A DNA stretch of 64,000 bases from a bacterium OL-1. Lineage in GTDB: Bacteria; Actinomycetota; Coriobacteriia; Coriobacteriales; Atopobiaceae. The notes under the pieces were generated by a model. The model had not been told where the DNA came from and searched no databases. It saw only the letters and a program-made list of their open reading frames with translations. The stretch lies in assembly GCA_000752675.2 (NCBI GenBank), contig LM994625.1:427940-491939 (forward strand), in the 5' to 3' direction. Made by a program: the position numbers and the translations under genes. Of the stretch, positions 16,820 to 25,192 are shown one piece after another. Position 1 is the first letter of the stretch. Each line of letters opens with the position of its first letter.

Positions 16820-16976
16820 ATCTATTGTTTTCGCAGGTAGATTGCTATATTGGCGCAAGCGGCCACCGGTTACTCGTCTAAATAGCTTTCAGGAGTTCTA
16901 GGATATCTGGTACCGCACATGTTCCGCTCCCGCCACGCCCCCTGGGCCCGGCGGTCCGCAAGCGAGGAGAGACCAC

Positions 16977-17696
16977 ATGCCTAAGGCGATCTTTGAGGGT
17001 ATCTACCGCGACCTCAAGGGCAAGATTCAAGAGGGTACCTACTCGTACCAGGAGCTTCTTCCCTCCGAGGGCGAGCTCACGGCAGAGTATGGGTGCTCGC
17101 GCAACACGCTGCGCAGGGCAGTCTCCATGCTTGCAGATGACGCCTACGTGCAGCCCATGCACGGCCGCGGCGTGCGCGTGATTTGGCAGCGAGAGGCACA
17201 CAGCGCCCAGGGATCCCTCGAGGGCGTGGAATCCTTTGGCGAGTACGCGCGGAGGAACGGCTTTGTGCCTGGTACGCAGGTCAAGTCATTTGAACATGTC
17301 ACCTGTGGCGCAGGCCTGGCACGGCGCACCGGCTTTGCCGAGGGCGTCGAACTTGTGCGCGTGGTGCGCGTGCGCACGCTGGACGACGTCGCGCGCCAGA
17401 TTGACCACGACTACTTCCTTGCCTCCGCCGTTCCCGGGCTTACCGCAGAGCAGGCCGAGAAGTCCGTCTACAGCTATCTCGAGCACAACCTGGGAATGCG
17501 CATCCTCACGAGCCGGCGCCGCATCACGGTGCAGCTGGCGACCGACGAGGATTGTAGCTACATGGACCTCGACCCCTACAACTGCGTTGCCGTGGTGGAG
17601 AGCCAGTCATACAACTCCGACGGCGTGATGTTCGAGTACACGCAGGTGCGGCACCACCCGGAGCTCTTCTGCTTCACCACCGTGTCGAGGAGGTAG
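16977..17696 (+). CDS. GntR-family transcriptional regulator with UTRA ligand-binding domain
   Basis: 239 aa. Residues about 5-72 form a GntR winged helix ('LLPSEGELTAEYGCSRNTLRRA'), and about 95-235 form a UTRA sugar-sensing domain ending with 'MFEYTQVRHHPELFCFTTV', as in TreR/NagR-type repressors. GAGGAGA lies just upstream of ATG 16977. It is transcribed away from the sugar ABC operon and probably represses it until a sugar or sugar phosphate binds; the two palindromes in the shared intergenic region are candidate operators. Confidence 0.9.
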   Translation: MPKAIFEGIYRDLKGKIQEGTYSYQELLPSEGELTAEYGCSRNTLRRAVSMLADDAYVQPMHGRGVRVIWQREAHSAQGSLEGVESFGEYARRNGFVPGTQVKSFEHVTCGAGLARRTGFAEGVELVRVVRVRTLDDVARQIDHDYFLASAVPGLTAEQAEKSVYSYLEHNLGMRILTSRRRITVQLATDEDCSYMDLDPYNCVAVVESQSYNSDGVMFEYTQVRHHPELFCFTTVSRR

Positions 17697-17818
17697 CGGC
17701 GCGCCCGCATCGTAGGGATAACGCCACAGCGAGGGTTTCGTACGCACTTGCTGCTGCGACGGCCCTTGTGGCGCCAACCCAGCGCGCCAAGCGCGCCCGG
17801 GACATCTCTGCGTGACGG

Positions 17819-18454
17819 TTACAGCCACCCCGCGAGCAGGGCAACCACCGCGACAACGCCCAAGACGAGAAGCGCACCGTCCACCACGCCGGCGGACTTG
17901 CACAGCCCCAGCGACTGCCCCTTTGCAACGGGCCAAAAGAGCCGCTCCGGCATCTTGTTGAGAAGGTCAATCACCAGGTGTGAGAAGTACCCCACCGTCA
18001 ATGCCAGGGCAATCTCCGGCACCGCAAGGTACGCCCCGCCAAAGAACAGCACCGCAGCCACAAGCGAGTGCGAGAAGCCCCTATGTCCGGAGGCCCGCCC
18101 GCAAGCAAGTACAGCAATGATAACGGCAATGCCGGCAACCTGATACACGCCCGCAGCGCGAACAAACGCCACCGTCTGCGCACCCAGATCTAGCCCCAGC
18201 AGGGCATCCGCCGCAAACGTCGCGGCTATCACAGCAACGAGAAGCCACCACGCCCTTCTCAGCTGACGCGAAGCCTCGCTCGTCGAAACATCGGTATCGG
18301 GGAGAAGGCCACCCGCCGCACCAGCGGCAAGACAGGCGAGCGCCGAAGCGTCTCCGGCAATCGTCGGCACCCCTGCCGTCAGCGCCGCAGGAACGTACTT
18401 TGCAACCACAAGCGCGGCCGCGGCCCCAACAGCAATGTGCGTCTTTCCCGTCAT
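17819..18454 (-). CDS. YdjM-type membrane-bound metal-dependent hydrolase family protein
   Basis: 211-aa integral membrane protein. The start 'MTGKTHIAVGAAAAL' is the typical N-terminus of the LexA-regulated YdjM / DUF457 family, with the conserved H6 and a later 'GHRGFSHSL' motif carrying the family histidines. About six hydrophobic segments are seen. The catalytic function of this family is not well established. It follows a HAD phosphatase gene by 21 bp on the same strand, and it is convergent with the GntR regulator (123 bp between them, no clear terminator). Confidence 0.82.
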   Translation of the reverse strand: MTGKTHIAVGAAAALVVAKYVPAALTAGVPTIAGDASALACLAAGAAGGLLPDTDVSTSEASRQLRRAWWLLVAVIAATFAADALLGLDLGAQTVAFVRAAGVYQVAGIAVIIAVLACGRASGHRGFSHSLVAAVLFFGGAYLAVPEIALALTVGYFSHLVIDLLNKMPERLFWPVAKGQSLGLCKSAGVVDGALLVLGVVAVVALLAGWL

Positions 18455-18475
18455 CGCGTCGGTAATCCGACGGAC

Positions 18476-19285
18476 CTAGATGAGGCCCAGCGTGGCAAGG
18501 GCCGTTGCCACGCCGTCGTTATCTACCGTGTCGGTCACCATCGAGGCCGCAGCCTTTACCACCGGTGACGCATTACCCATGGCAACGGGCACGTCTACCT
18601 GCTCAAACAGGCTGAGGTCATTCTCGGAGTCACCAAAGCCGTAGGTGGTGCCCGCATCCCCCAGATAGTCGAGAATGGCTTTCACGGCACCACTCTTGCT
18701 GTTCTCCACAAGGCCGACCTCGCTGTTGCCAAGCTCGAGCTCCATGATCGAGAGGCCCACCGCTCCGGCAAGCCGGCTGACCACAAGCTTTGCCGTGGGC
18801 GTGGGCAGCACGACCTTGTGCGCACGTCCACCCGGAATGCGCTCAAGCGCCTCCGCAACGCTCGCTGGGGAAGGCCAATGCGTTCCAGCCGTGCCCCCGC
18901 GCACGTCAACAGAGCCACGCACAGACTCCAGCAGCGCACCCATGCCCGTCTCAGCAAGCACCTCGTCCACGCAGGCAAGCACCTCGGGTGGCAGGGCTAC
19001 GTCGCGAAGTACGACGTCCCCTACCTTCACGTAGGCACCCGCAAGGCACGCCATTCCCGAGAAGGGCAGGGCAGCCATCTTGGGGTGAATGTCGAGCGGT
19101 GAGCGCCCCGAGCAGATGAACGCGCGGTTGCCCGCTGCCACAAAGCGCCTGATGGCATCTGCAACGATAGGGCTGGGAACCGGCGAGAGCTTGCGCTCCG
19201 TATCGCTCATGTGCTCGCGGGCAACCGGGTCGGTCCACCCCAGGGTCCCATCGATATCGAAGAACGCCGTCACGCACTCGGCCAC
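18476..19285 (-). CDS. HAD-superfamily Cof-type phosphatase
   Basis: About 269 aa. The nucleophile motif is 'FFDIDGTLGW' close to the N-terminus, the C2-type cap follows, and motif IV is 'GFGDSENDLSLFEQV' near the C-terminus, followed by the Cof-typical 'PVAMGNASPVVKAAASMVTD'. Such enzymes dephosphorylate sugar phosphates or nucleotides; the substrate cannot be predicted. Start choice is uncertain: GTG 19285 has GGGA upstream, GTG 19273 is possible, and a longer frame from 19348 begins with an unlikely Cys/Arg-rich stretch. Confidence 0.88.
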   Translation of the reverse strand: MAECVTAFFDIDGTLGWTDPVAREHMSDTERKLSPVPSPIVADAIRRFVAAGNRAFICSGRSPLDIHPKMAALPFSGMACLAGAYVKVGDVVLRDVALPPEVLACVDEVLAETGMGALLESVRGSVDVRGGTAGTHWPSPASVAEALERIPGGRAHKVVLPTPTAKLVVSRLAGAVGLSIMELELGNSEVGLVENSKSGAVKAILDYLGDAGTTYGFGDSENDLSLFEQVDVPVAMGNASPVVKAAASMVTDTVDNDGVATALATLGLI

Positions 19286-19428
19286 GTTAGTCCCAAGCCT
19301 CTCGTTCCAAGCGGCGGAGTACGGACGGGCACGGCAGCAACACCGCATCTTCGCCGAAATAACTTGCTACCTTGTCATTCAACCACTTGTTTAAACTTCC
19401 AACAAGGTCGCGTTCTCAGGGGTGCCCC

Positions 19429-21045
19429 TCACCCATCGATGCCCAGGACCTTCTCGACGCGCTCTGCCACCTGCGTCACATTGAGACCCACGATCACCTG
19501 GACCGCACGGCCCGTGCACACGGCACCCCTCGCGCCAGCGTCCACAAAGGCATCGCTCTCCGCGACCTTCTCGGGATCGCGCACGCCCACCCGCAGACGC
19601 GTGGCGCAGCTGGTAATGCCCTCGATGTTCTCGGCGCCGCCGAGAAGCTCCACAAGTCGCAGCGCATAGGCGTCCTCCTGGTGGGCGTCGAGCTTCTCGC
19701 CCTCGACCCCAAGGCGCTTGCCGTCCTGCGCGCGCGGCATCCCGTGGGCGTCTCGGTACTCGTCCTGCGTGTGCAGCCGTACCTCCTCGTCGCTCGCCCT
19801 TCCGGGCGTCTTGAAGTCAAAGCGCAGGATGAGGAAGCGGAAAACCAGGAAGTATATGACCGTGAAGCACAGGCCAATTGCCAGCGCCACAAGATAGGTC
19901 TGACCATGTGTGGCGGAGAGGGGCACAAAGTCGAGCGAGGACATCTCGATGAGGCCGCCCGAGAAGACGCCTACCACGCCAAAAGCGTTCATCGTCATGG
20001 AGAGGCAGGCGGCAAGCGCCGCGTGGGCCACAAAGAGCTGGGGCGCCACAAAGAGGAAGGTGTACTCGATGGGCTCGGTCACGCCACAGAGCACCGAGGT
20101 CAGCGTCACGGGGACGAGAAGCGCCAGCACGCGCTTGCGGCGCTCGGGCTTGGCGGTAACGTAGAACGCGGCGGCGATGCCAGGAATGCCAAAGAGCTTT
20201 GACCAGCCCGTGGCCGTGAGTGACGCCCACGGCGCGAGCTCCGCAAGCGGGCGCGCGGAGGCCGCAAGGCCCGGCAGGGCGTTTGCCCAGGCAGCGTAGA
20301 TGCCTCCCTGCACAATCACGTTGTCGTAGTAGAAGGGCGCGTAGAGCAGGTGGTGCAGGCCAAACGGAATGAGCACGCGCTCAAGGAAGACGAAGATTCC
20401 CACACCCGCCGTGCCGGCGTCGAGGATGACCTGCTGAAATACGTGCATGCCCACCTGGACCTTGGGCCATACCAGCACCACCACGACAGCAATCGGCAGC
20501 ATCACGATGAACGAGACCATGTACACAAAGGTCGAGCCGGAGAAGACCCCCAGCCACTCTGGCAGGCGCGTATCGAAGAAGCGGTTGTGGAGCGAGATGA
20601 CCACGCCAGAGATGAGAAGTGCGCCGGCAATGCCCATGTCCAGCGTGCGAATGCCTGCAATGGTCGCGATGCCCTCCGCGCTCCCGGCGCTGGCCGAGAA
20701 GTCAACGCCCAACTCGGGCGCCCAGGCAGAGAGCATCGAGCTCACAAAGTAGTTGAACGTGAGGTAGGCGACAAACGCCTCGAGGCAGCAGCGGCCCGCT
20801 TGCTTCTTGGCAAGGCCAATGGGAAGCGCCACGGCAAATAGCAGCGGAAGCTGGTTGAAGACCGTCCAACCGCCGTCGAGAATCACGGTCCAGCACTTGG
20901 TCCAGGTGGTGCCAGCCGCCGCGATGGGCCCCATGATGGACTCGGTGGTGAAGAGCGTTCCCAGACCCACCACGACCCCCGCAAAGGCGAAGAGCATGGC
21001 GGGCGTGAAGAGCGCGCCGCCAAACCGCTGGATGGCCTTCATCAT
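19429..21045 (-). CDS. PTS EIIBC permease, glucose/maltose (MalX) type
   Basis: Sugar-phosphorylating permease (538 aa). The IIC domain occupies about residues 1-405 with about ten membrane segments and the conserved 'GVTEPIEYTFLFVAP' motif. After a charged linker the IIB domain (about 450-538) carries the phosphorylated cysteine in 'ITSCATRLRV'. No IIA domain is fused, so it must borrow one. The layout matches MalX/alpha-glucoside permeases. ATG 21045 has GAGGGGGA upstream. It is divergent from tRNA-Gln. An alpha-glucoside substrate would fit the region but is an inference. Confidence 0.9.
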   Translation of the reverse strand: MMKAIQRFGGALFTPAMLFAFAGVVVGLGTLFTTESIMGPIAAAGTTWTKCWTVILDGGWTVFNQLPLLFAVALPIGLAKKQAGRCCLEAFVAYLTFNYFVSSMLSAWAPELGVDFSASAGSAEGIATIAGIRTLDMGIAGALLISGVVISLHNRFFDTRLPEWLGVFSGSTFVYMVSFIVMLPIAVVVVLVWPKVQVGMHVFQQVILDAGTAGVGIFVFLERVLIPFGLHHLLYAPFYYDNVIVQGGIYAAWANALPGLAASARPLAELAPWASLTATGWSKLFGIPGIAAAFYVTAKPERRKRVLALLVPVTLTSVLCGVTEPIEYTFLFVAPQLFVAHAALAACLSMTMNAFGVVGVFSGGLIEMSSLDFVPLSATHGQTYLVALAIGLCFTVIYFLVFRFLILRFDFKTPGRASDEEVRLHTQDEYRDAHGMPRAQDGKRLGVEGEKLDAHQEDAYALRLVELLGGAENIEGITSCATRLRVGVRDPEKVAESDAFVDAGARGAVCTGRAVQVIVGLNVTQVAERVEKVLGIDG

Positions 21046-21099
21046 GATGTGATCCCCCTCTCGGCACGAGAGCGCACGGCGCCTCGCGCGGCCACACTC

Positions 21100-21108
21100 T
21101 GATACACT
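21100..21108 (+). promoter_or_regulatory. Extended -10 element of the tRNA-Gln promoter
   Basis: TG-A-TACACT is an extended -10 hexamer about 36 bp upstream of the mature tRNA. No good -35 was found. Confidence 0.4.
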
Positions 21109-21143
21109 AGCCGAGAAGCCCGCTTAGCGGGTGGCACGCTCAC

Positions 21144-21218
21144 TGGGGTATCGTCCAACGGTTAGGACACGGGTTTTTGGTGCCTGGAATGTGGGTTCGA
21201 ATCCTACTACCCCAGCCA
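21144..21218 (+). tRNA. tRNA-Gln (anticodon TTG)
   Basis: 75 nt including an encoded CCA. Acceptor TGGGGTA (21144-21150) pairs with TACCCCA (21208-21214); the D stem is GTCC/GGAC. The anticodon stem CGGGT/GCCTG carries the loop TTTTGGT with anticodon TTG. The T arm is GTGGG-TTCGAAT-CCTAC. A T-run follows the CCA. Confidence 0.96.
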
Positions 21219-21423
21219 TTTTTCTTCTCGCATTTGCCTTCACCTGGTACAAAAGCTGGGATGCATTGAATTCTCCGCGAACGGTAGAGTGACGCCCCTC
21301 GCCTTGGGATACCCATGAAACGCGCGTGTAATGTGGCGGCAAGCGCTTTGGCTGCGCTATCATCGTTGCGGCACGAACAGCCTGAATAGCCGGGATAGGT
21401 CCCAGACGGAAGGACGGCAGTCG

Positions 21424-22419
21424 ATGTACGAAGACCTGAGCAAGCCCACCACCTACCAGAAGGAAATCAAGCTTTACTCCGGTACCAGCAACCCCAAGCT
21501 CGCCCAGGACATCGCAGACATCCTCCACCTCAAGCTTCAGGGTCTCAAGATTGAGAAGTTCGCCAACGGCGAGATCTATGCCCGTTTTGAGGAGTCCGTC
21601 CGCGGCGACGAGGTCTTCTTCATCCAGACCATCGCCGGCAAGAACGTGAACGACCTCATCATGGAGACCCTCATCGTGGCTGACGCCGCCACCCGCGCAA
21701 GCGCGGAGAGCTTCACGGCGGTCATCCCCCACTACGGCTACGCACGCCAGGACCGCAAGGCCTCCAGCCGCGAGCCCATCACCGCCCGACTGGTGGCAAA
21801 CCTCCTCGAGGCCGCCGGCGTTGACCGCGTGATCACGCTCGACCTGCACTCCGGCCAGATTCAGGGCTTCTTCGACATCCCCGTGACGCACCTCACCGCC
21901 CTCTACAACTTTGGCGACTATTTCAAGACCAAGGACTTCGACTGGGACAACACCGTAGTTGTCTCGCCTGACATGGGCCGTGCCAAGGTTGCCAAGAAGC
22001 TTTCCGACTACCTTGGCTGCGAGGTGGCCATTGCCCACAAGAGCCGCCCCAAGCACAACGCCGCCGAGGTCATGGGCGTCATTGGTGACATCGTGGGTAA
22101 GACCTGCATCATCAACGACGACATGATCGACACGGGTGGCACCCTCGTGGGCTCCATCAACAAGCTCAAGGAGATGGGTGCGGGTGACATCTACGTCTCT
22201 GCCACCCACGGCATCTTCTCCGGCCAGGCCGTCGAGCGCTTGCAGAACGCACCCATCGTCGAGTGCGTGGTCACCGACGCCATCCCCTGCGAGGCCGCCA
22301 ACAAGCCCGGCTCCAAGATCAAGCAGATCAGCATCGCCGAGCCCCTGGCAACCTGCATCTACAACGTCTACACCAACAACTCGGTCTCGCAGGGCGCAGC
22401 TGGTCACTCCGAGGTCTAG
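21424..22419 (+). CDS. prs: Ribose-phosphate pyrophosphokinase
   Basis: Makes phosphoribosyl pyrophosphate from ribose-5-phosphate and ATP for nucleotide, His and Trp synthesis. 331 aa from ATG 21424, with GGAAGGACGG upstream. It has the N-terminal 'KLYSGTSNPKLAQDIA', the ATP-loop 'YGYARQDRKASSREPITA', and the PRPP-binding loop 'CIINDDMIDTGGTL'. A longer frame from 21331 has no ribosome site. It is the first gene of a plus-strand run with the CLC channel, glmU and amylase genes. Confidence 0.96.
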   Translation: MYEDLSKPTTYQKEIKLYSGTSNPKLAQDIADILHLKLQGLKIEKFANGEIYARFEESVRGDEVFFIQTIAGKNVNDLIMETLIVADAATRASAESFTAVIPHYGYARQDRKASSREPITARLVANLLEAAGVDRVITLDLHSGQIQGFFDIPVTHLTALYNFGDYFKTKDFDWDNTVVVSPDMGRAKVAKKLSDYLGCEVAIAHKSRPKHNAAEVMGVIGDIVGKTCIINDDMIDTGGTLVGSINKLKEMGAGDIYVSATHGIFSGQAVERLQNAPIVECVVTDAIPCEAANKPGSKIKQISIAEPLATCIYNVYTNNSVSQGAAGHSEV

Positions 22420-22423
22420 ACGC

Positions 22424-23677
22424 ATGCCGGACGAGAAGCCCAAAACACACGAGAGGATCATCGACGCCGCGGAGGAGGCCCCCCGCGGCGTCGCTCTGTT
22501 GCGCGCGTCCCTTGTGCTGCTGCTCTGGGCACTCTTGGCGGGAGTGGTAGTGGGCGCAGGCTGCCTCGCCACGTTGAAGGCGGTCGATCTGCTCCAGGAG
22601 GTTGTCTGGGAGGGCATCGCCGAGGCACTCCCCCAGCCCCTGGGCGCAGTGGCACCGGTGCTTTTCTGCACCCTGGGTGGCGTCCTCGTGGGCGTTGCCA
22701 CCAGCCACACGGGCTTCTCGCTTGACACCCTTGGCGTGGTGGTTGGCCACTGCCGCACCGAGGGCGGCTACCAGGTGAAGAGCTGGCCATGGGCGCTGGT
22801 GCTCTTTGCGCTTCCCATCGCCTTTGGCGGTGCCGTTGGCCCCGAGGCGGGCGTCTCGGGCTTCACCGCGGCGCTAGGCACCATGGCCATGCACGGGATG
22901 CGTCGCTCGGGCGTGGCGGTGGCGCGCAACACTACGCACCCGCTTGCGGCCGCCTGGAAGGCGCTCTCCCCCGCCGCGAGCGACGAGGGCAGGCGCTACG
23001 CGCGCGGACCCCGCATCCTGCTCTGGGCTGTGGCGGCCGTGGGGTTTGTGTTTGGCGCGCTCGGAATCTCTCGCCTCTTTGGGCCCGGAGCGGGCTTCCC
23101 CCGCTTTGACGGCATCGACTACCTGGGGCTTAATGCGAGCGCGCTGTGGGCGCTCCTCGCGCTTCCCCTCGGCTGGGCTCTCGCGCGTCTCGCCGCATAT
23201 GCCGGCAAGGCCGCACAGCTTGCGTGTGGCCGCATGAAGACCGTCCCCAAGGCCATTCTCTGCGGCGTTGTCCTGGGGCTTGTCGCCCTGGCTCTGCCCG
23301 AGGTGCTCTTCTCGGGGCAGTCCGGCACGAGAGACCTCCTCGACGGCTGGCAGGCCATGGGTGCCGGGGTGCTGCTTGCAACCTGCGTGGCAAAGCTTGC
23401 CCTCACGCAGCTCTGCGAGGAGACCGGCTGGATTGGCGGCGAGTTCTTCCCCCTCATCTTTTGCGGGGTCGCTGCCGGCTATGCCGTCGCAATCATCACC
23501 GGAGGCGACCCCATGCTCGCGGTGGCGCTCTCCACGGGTGCCCTCGTGGGAGCTAGCACGGGAAAGTGGCTGCTCAGCACCTGCGTGCTTGCGTTGTGCT
23601 TCCCGCCGGTGAGCCTGCCCGTGGTGGCACTTGCGGCCGTCGTTGGCGCAAAGACCAACGGTCACTCCCGCAACTAG
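22424..23677 (+). CDS. CLC-family ion channel/antiporter (YfeO-like)
   Basis: 417-aa membrane protein with about ten to eleven hydrophobic segments starting at about residue 25. Two family motifs are seen: 'GGAVGPEAGVSG', the counterpart of the CLC glutamate-gate segment, and 'GWIGGEFFPLIFCG', the counterpart of the GG-x-F-x-P anion-binding segment. The GPE form resembles YfeO-type CLC homologues rather than the classical GREGP form. Transported ion and mechanism (channel or H+ exchanger) cannot be told from sequence. It starts 4 bp after the prs stop, with CGAGG as a weak ribosome site. Confidence 0.83.
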   Translation: MPDEKPKTHERIIDAAEEAPRGVALLRASLVLLLWALLAGVVVGAGCLATLKAVDLLQEVVWEGIAEALPQPLGAVAPVLFCTLGGVLVGVATSHTGFSLDTLGVVVGHCRTEGGYQVKSWPWALVLFALPIAFGGAVGPEAGVSGFTAALGTMAMHGMRRSGVAVARNTTHPLAAAWKALSPAASDEGRRYARGPRILLWAVAAVGFVFGALGISRLFGPGAGFPRFDGIDYLGLNASALWALLALPLGWALARLAAYAGKAAQLACGRMKTVPKAILCGVVLGLVALALPEVLFSGQSGTRDLLDGWQAMGAGVLLATCVAKLALTQLCEETGWIGGEFFPLIFCGVAAGYAVAIITGGDPMLAVALSTGALVGASTGKWLLSTCVLALCFPPVSLPVVALAAVVGAKTNGHSRN

Positions 23678-23790
23678 CCGCGGCCCTCGGGCCCTGCACA
23701 TGCCTGAGCTATCATGAGTTGGTATGTGGCCGCCCGGCGAGTGCCGGTCGGCCCGCACGCCCCATGTCACCGCGAACACAGGAGGCAGCC

Positions 23791-25185
23791 ATGCCCGTCA
23801 CCGCGATCGTCCTTGCCGCCGGCGAGGGAACGCGTATGAAGTCTCACCACCCTAAGGTTATGCACAAGGTCCTCGACAAGCCGCTTGCCTGGTGGGTTGT
23901 CGACGCCGCCCGCAAGGCCGGCGTCGACCGCATCGTGCTGGTGGTGGGCAACGGTGCCGACGAGGTCCGCTCGTACTTTGCGGACGAGAAGGACGTGGAG
24001 TTTGTCGAGCAGACCAAGCGTCTGGGCACCGGCCACGCCGTGCGCGTGGTGCGCGACGCCCTGGACGGCTTTGCCGGACCCGTGGTGGTTCTCAACGGCG
24101 ACCTGCCGCTCGTTCGCCCCGAGACCATAGCTTCCCTGGTAGATGCCACCCGCGCTGACCACAACGCCTGCACGCTGCTCACCATGACGCCGCCGGACGT
24201 CTCTGGCTACGGCCGTGTGCTCATCGAGGACGACGGCGTGCGCGCCATCATCGAGGACAAGGACTGCACGCCCGAGCAGCGCGTCACTCTCCTCGAGTGC
24301 AACGCCGGCGCCTACTGCTTCTGCGGCGAGCGCCTCTCGACCAATATCGACAAGGTCACCAACGACAACGCCCAGGGCGAGTACTACCTCACCGACATGG
24401 TAGGCATCTACGTGGGCATGGGCGAGCCCGTCTCGGCAGTCCACTGCGACGACTACGAGGAGCTCCTGGGCGTCAACGACCGCGTCCAGCTGGCGCAGGT
24501 CACCAAGATCATGCAGCGCCGCATCAACGAGGGCCTCATGCGCTCCGGCGTCTCGATGCTCGATCCCGACCAGGTCTGGGTTGGCCCCGAGGCCACCGTT
24601 GGAAAGGACACCGTCCTTCTCCCCCAGACCTTCCTCTGGGGCAAGACGTCCGTGGGCGAGGCATGCACCGTTGGCCCCAACAGCCGTCTAGAGGACGCCA
24701 CGGTGGGCAACAACTGCACCGTGGACGAGACCGTGATTGTCGACTCCGCCATCGACGACGACGTCAACTGCGGGCCCCGCGCCTACCTGCGCGGCCACAC
24801 CCACCTGCTTCGCGGCGCCAAGGCCGGCACGCACGTGGAGCTCAAGAACTCCGTGGTGGGCGAGGGCTCCAAAGTGCCGCACCTCTCCTACATTGGCGAC
24901 ACGCAGATGGGCGCCGGCGTGAACATTGGCGGCGGGTCCATCACCTGCAACTACGACGGCGTGCACAAGAGCCACACCACCATCGGCGACGGCGCCTTCA
25001 TTGGCTCGGACACCATGATGGTGGCGCCCGTCAACATTGGTGCCGGCGCCATTACAGGCGCGAGCTCCTGCATCACGCACGACGTGCCCGACGACGCCCT
25101 TGCTATCGAGCGCAGCCAGCAGAAGAACGTCGAGGGCTACGCTATCGCCCGTCGCGAGCGCCTGGGCATCAAGCCCCGGAAGTAG
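23791..25185 (+). CDS. glmU: Bifunctional GlmU: UDP-GlcNAc pyrophosphorylase / glucosamine-1-P acetyltransferase
   Basis: Makes UDP-GlcNAc for peptidoglycan in two steps. 464 aa from ATG 23791, with AGGAGG upstream. The uridylyltransferase half starts 'IVLAAGEGTRMKS' (residues 6-18) and has 'VLNGDLPL'. From about residue 250 a left-handed beta-helix of hexapeptide repeats follows, with 'NYDGVHKSHTTIGDGAFIG' and the acetyl-CoA-binding end. Length is normal. The amylase gene begins 7 bp after it. Confidence 0.96.
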   Translation: MPVTAIVLAAGEGTRMKSHHPKVMHKVLDKPLAWWVVDAARKAGVDRIVLVVGNGADEVRSYFADEKDVEFVEQTKRLGTGHAVRVVRDALDGFAGPVVVLNGDLPLVRPETIASLVDATRADHNACTLLTMTPPDVSGYGRVLIEDDGVRAIIEDKDCTPEQRVTLLECNAGAYCFCGERLSTNIDKVTNDNAQGEYYLTDMVGIYVGMGEPVSAVHCDDYEELLGVNDRVQLAQVTKIMQRRINEGLMRSGVSMLDPDQVWVGPEATVGKDTVLLPQTFLWGKTSVGEACTVGPNSRLEDATVGNNCTVDETVIVDSAIDDDVNCGPRAYLRGHTHLLRGAKAGTHVELKNSVVGEGSKVPHLSYIGDTQMGAGVNIGGGSITCNYDGVHKSHTTIGDGAFIGSDTMMVAPVNIGAGAITGASSCITHDVPDDALAIERSQQKNVEGYAIARRERLGIKPRK

Positions 25186-25192
25186 GACGCCC

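Larger units (their letters stand above)
16625..16976. other. 352-bp divergent intergenic region between sugar ABC operon and GntR regulator
   Basis: No gene seen. It holds the ABC promoter (16733-16760), the palindromes at 16752-16765 and 16804-16819, and a weak plus-strand candidate promoter with -10 TATATT (16846-16851) and TTGTTT 15 bp upstream. The central part is markedly AT-rich compared with the flanks, as expected for a regulated divergent promoter. Confidence 0.6.

Noticed and set aside
17697-17818. Terminator between the convergent GntR and YdjM-type genes
   Set aside because: Some GCGC-rich short stems exist, but none has a proper stem plus T-run on either strand.
21424-22419. 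Long minus-strand frame (21124-22758) over prs and tRNA-Gln
   Set aside because: Runs antisense through a clear tRNA and the prs gene; not coding.
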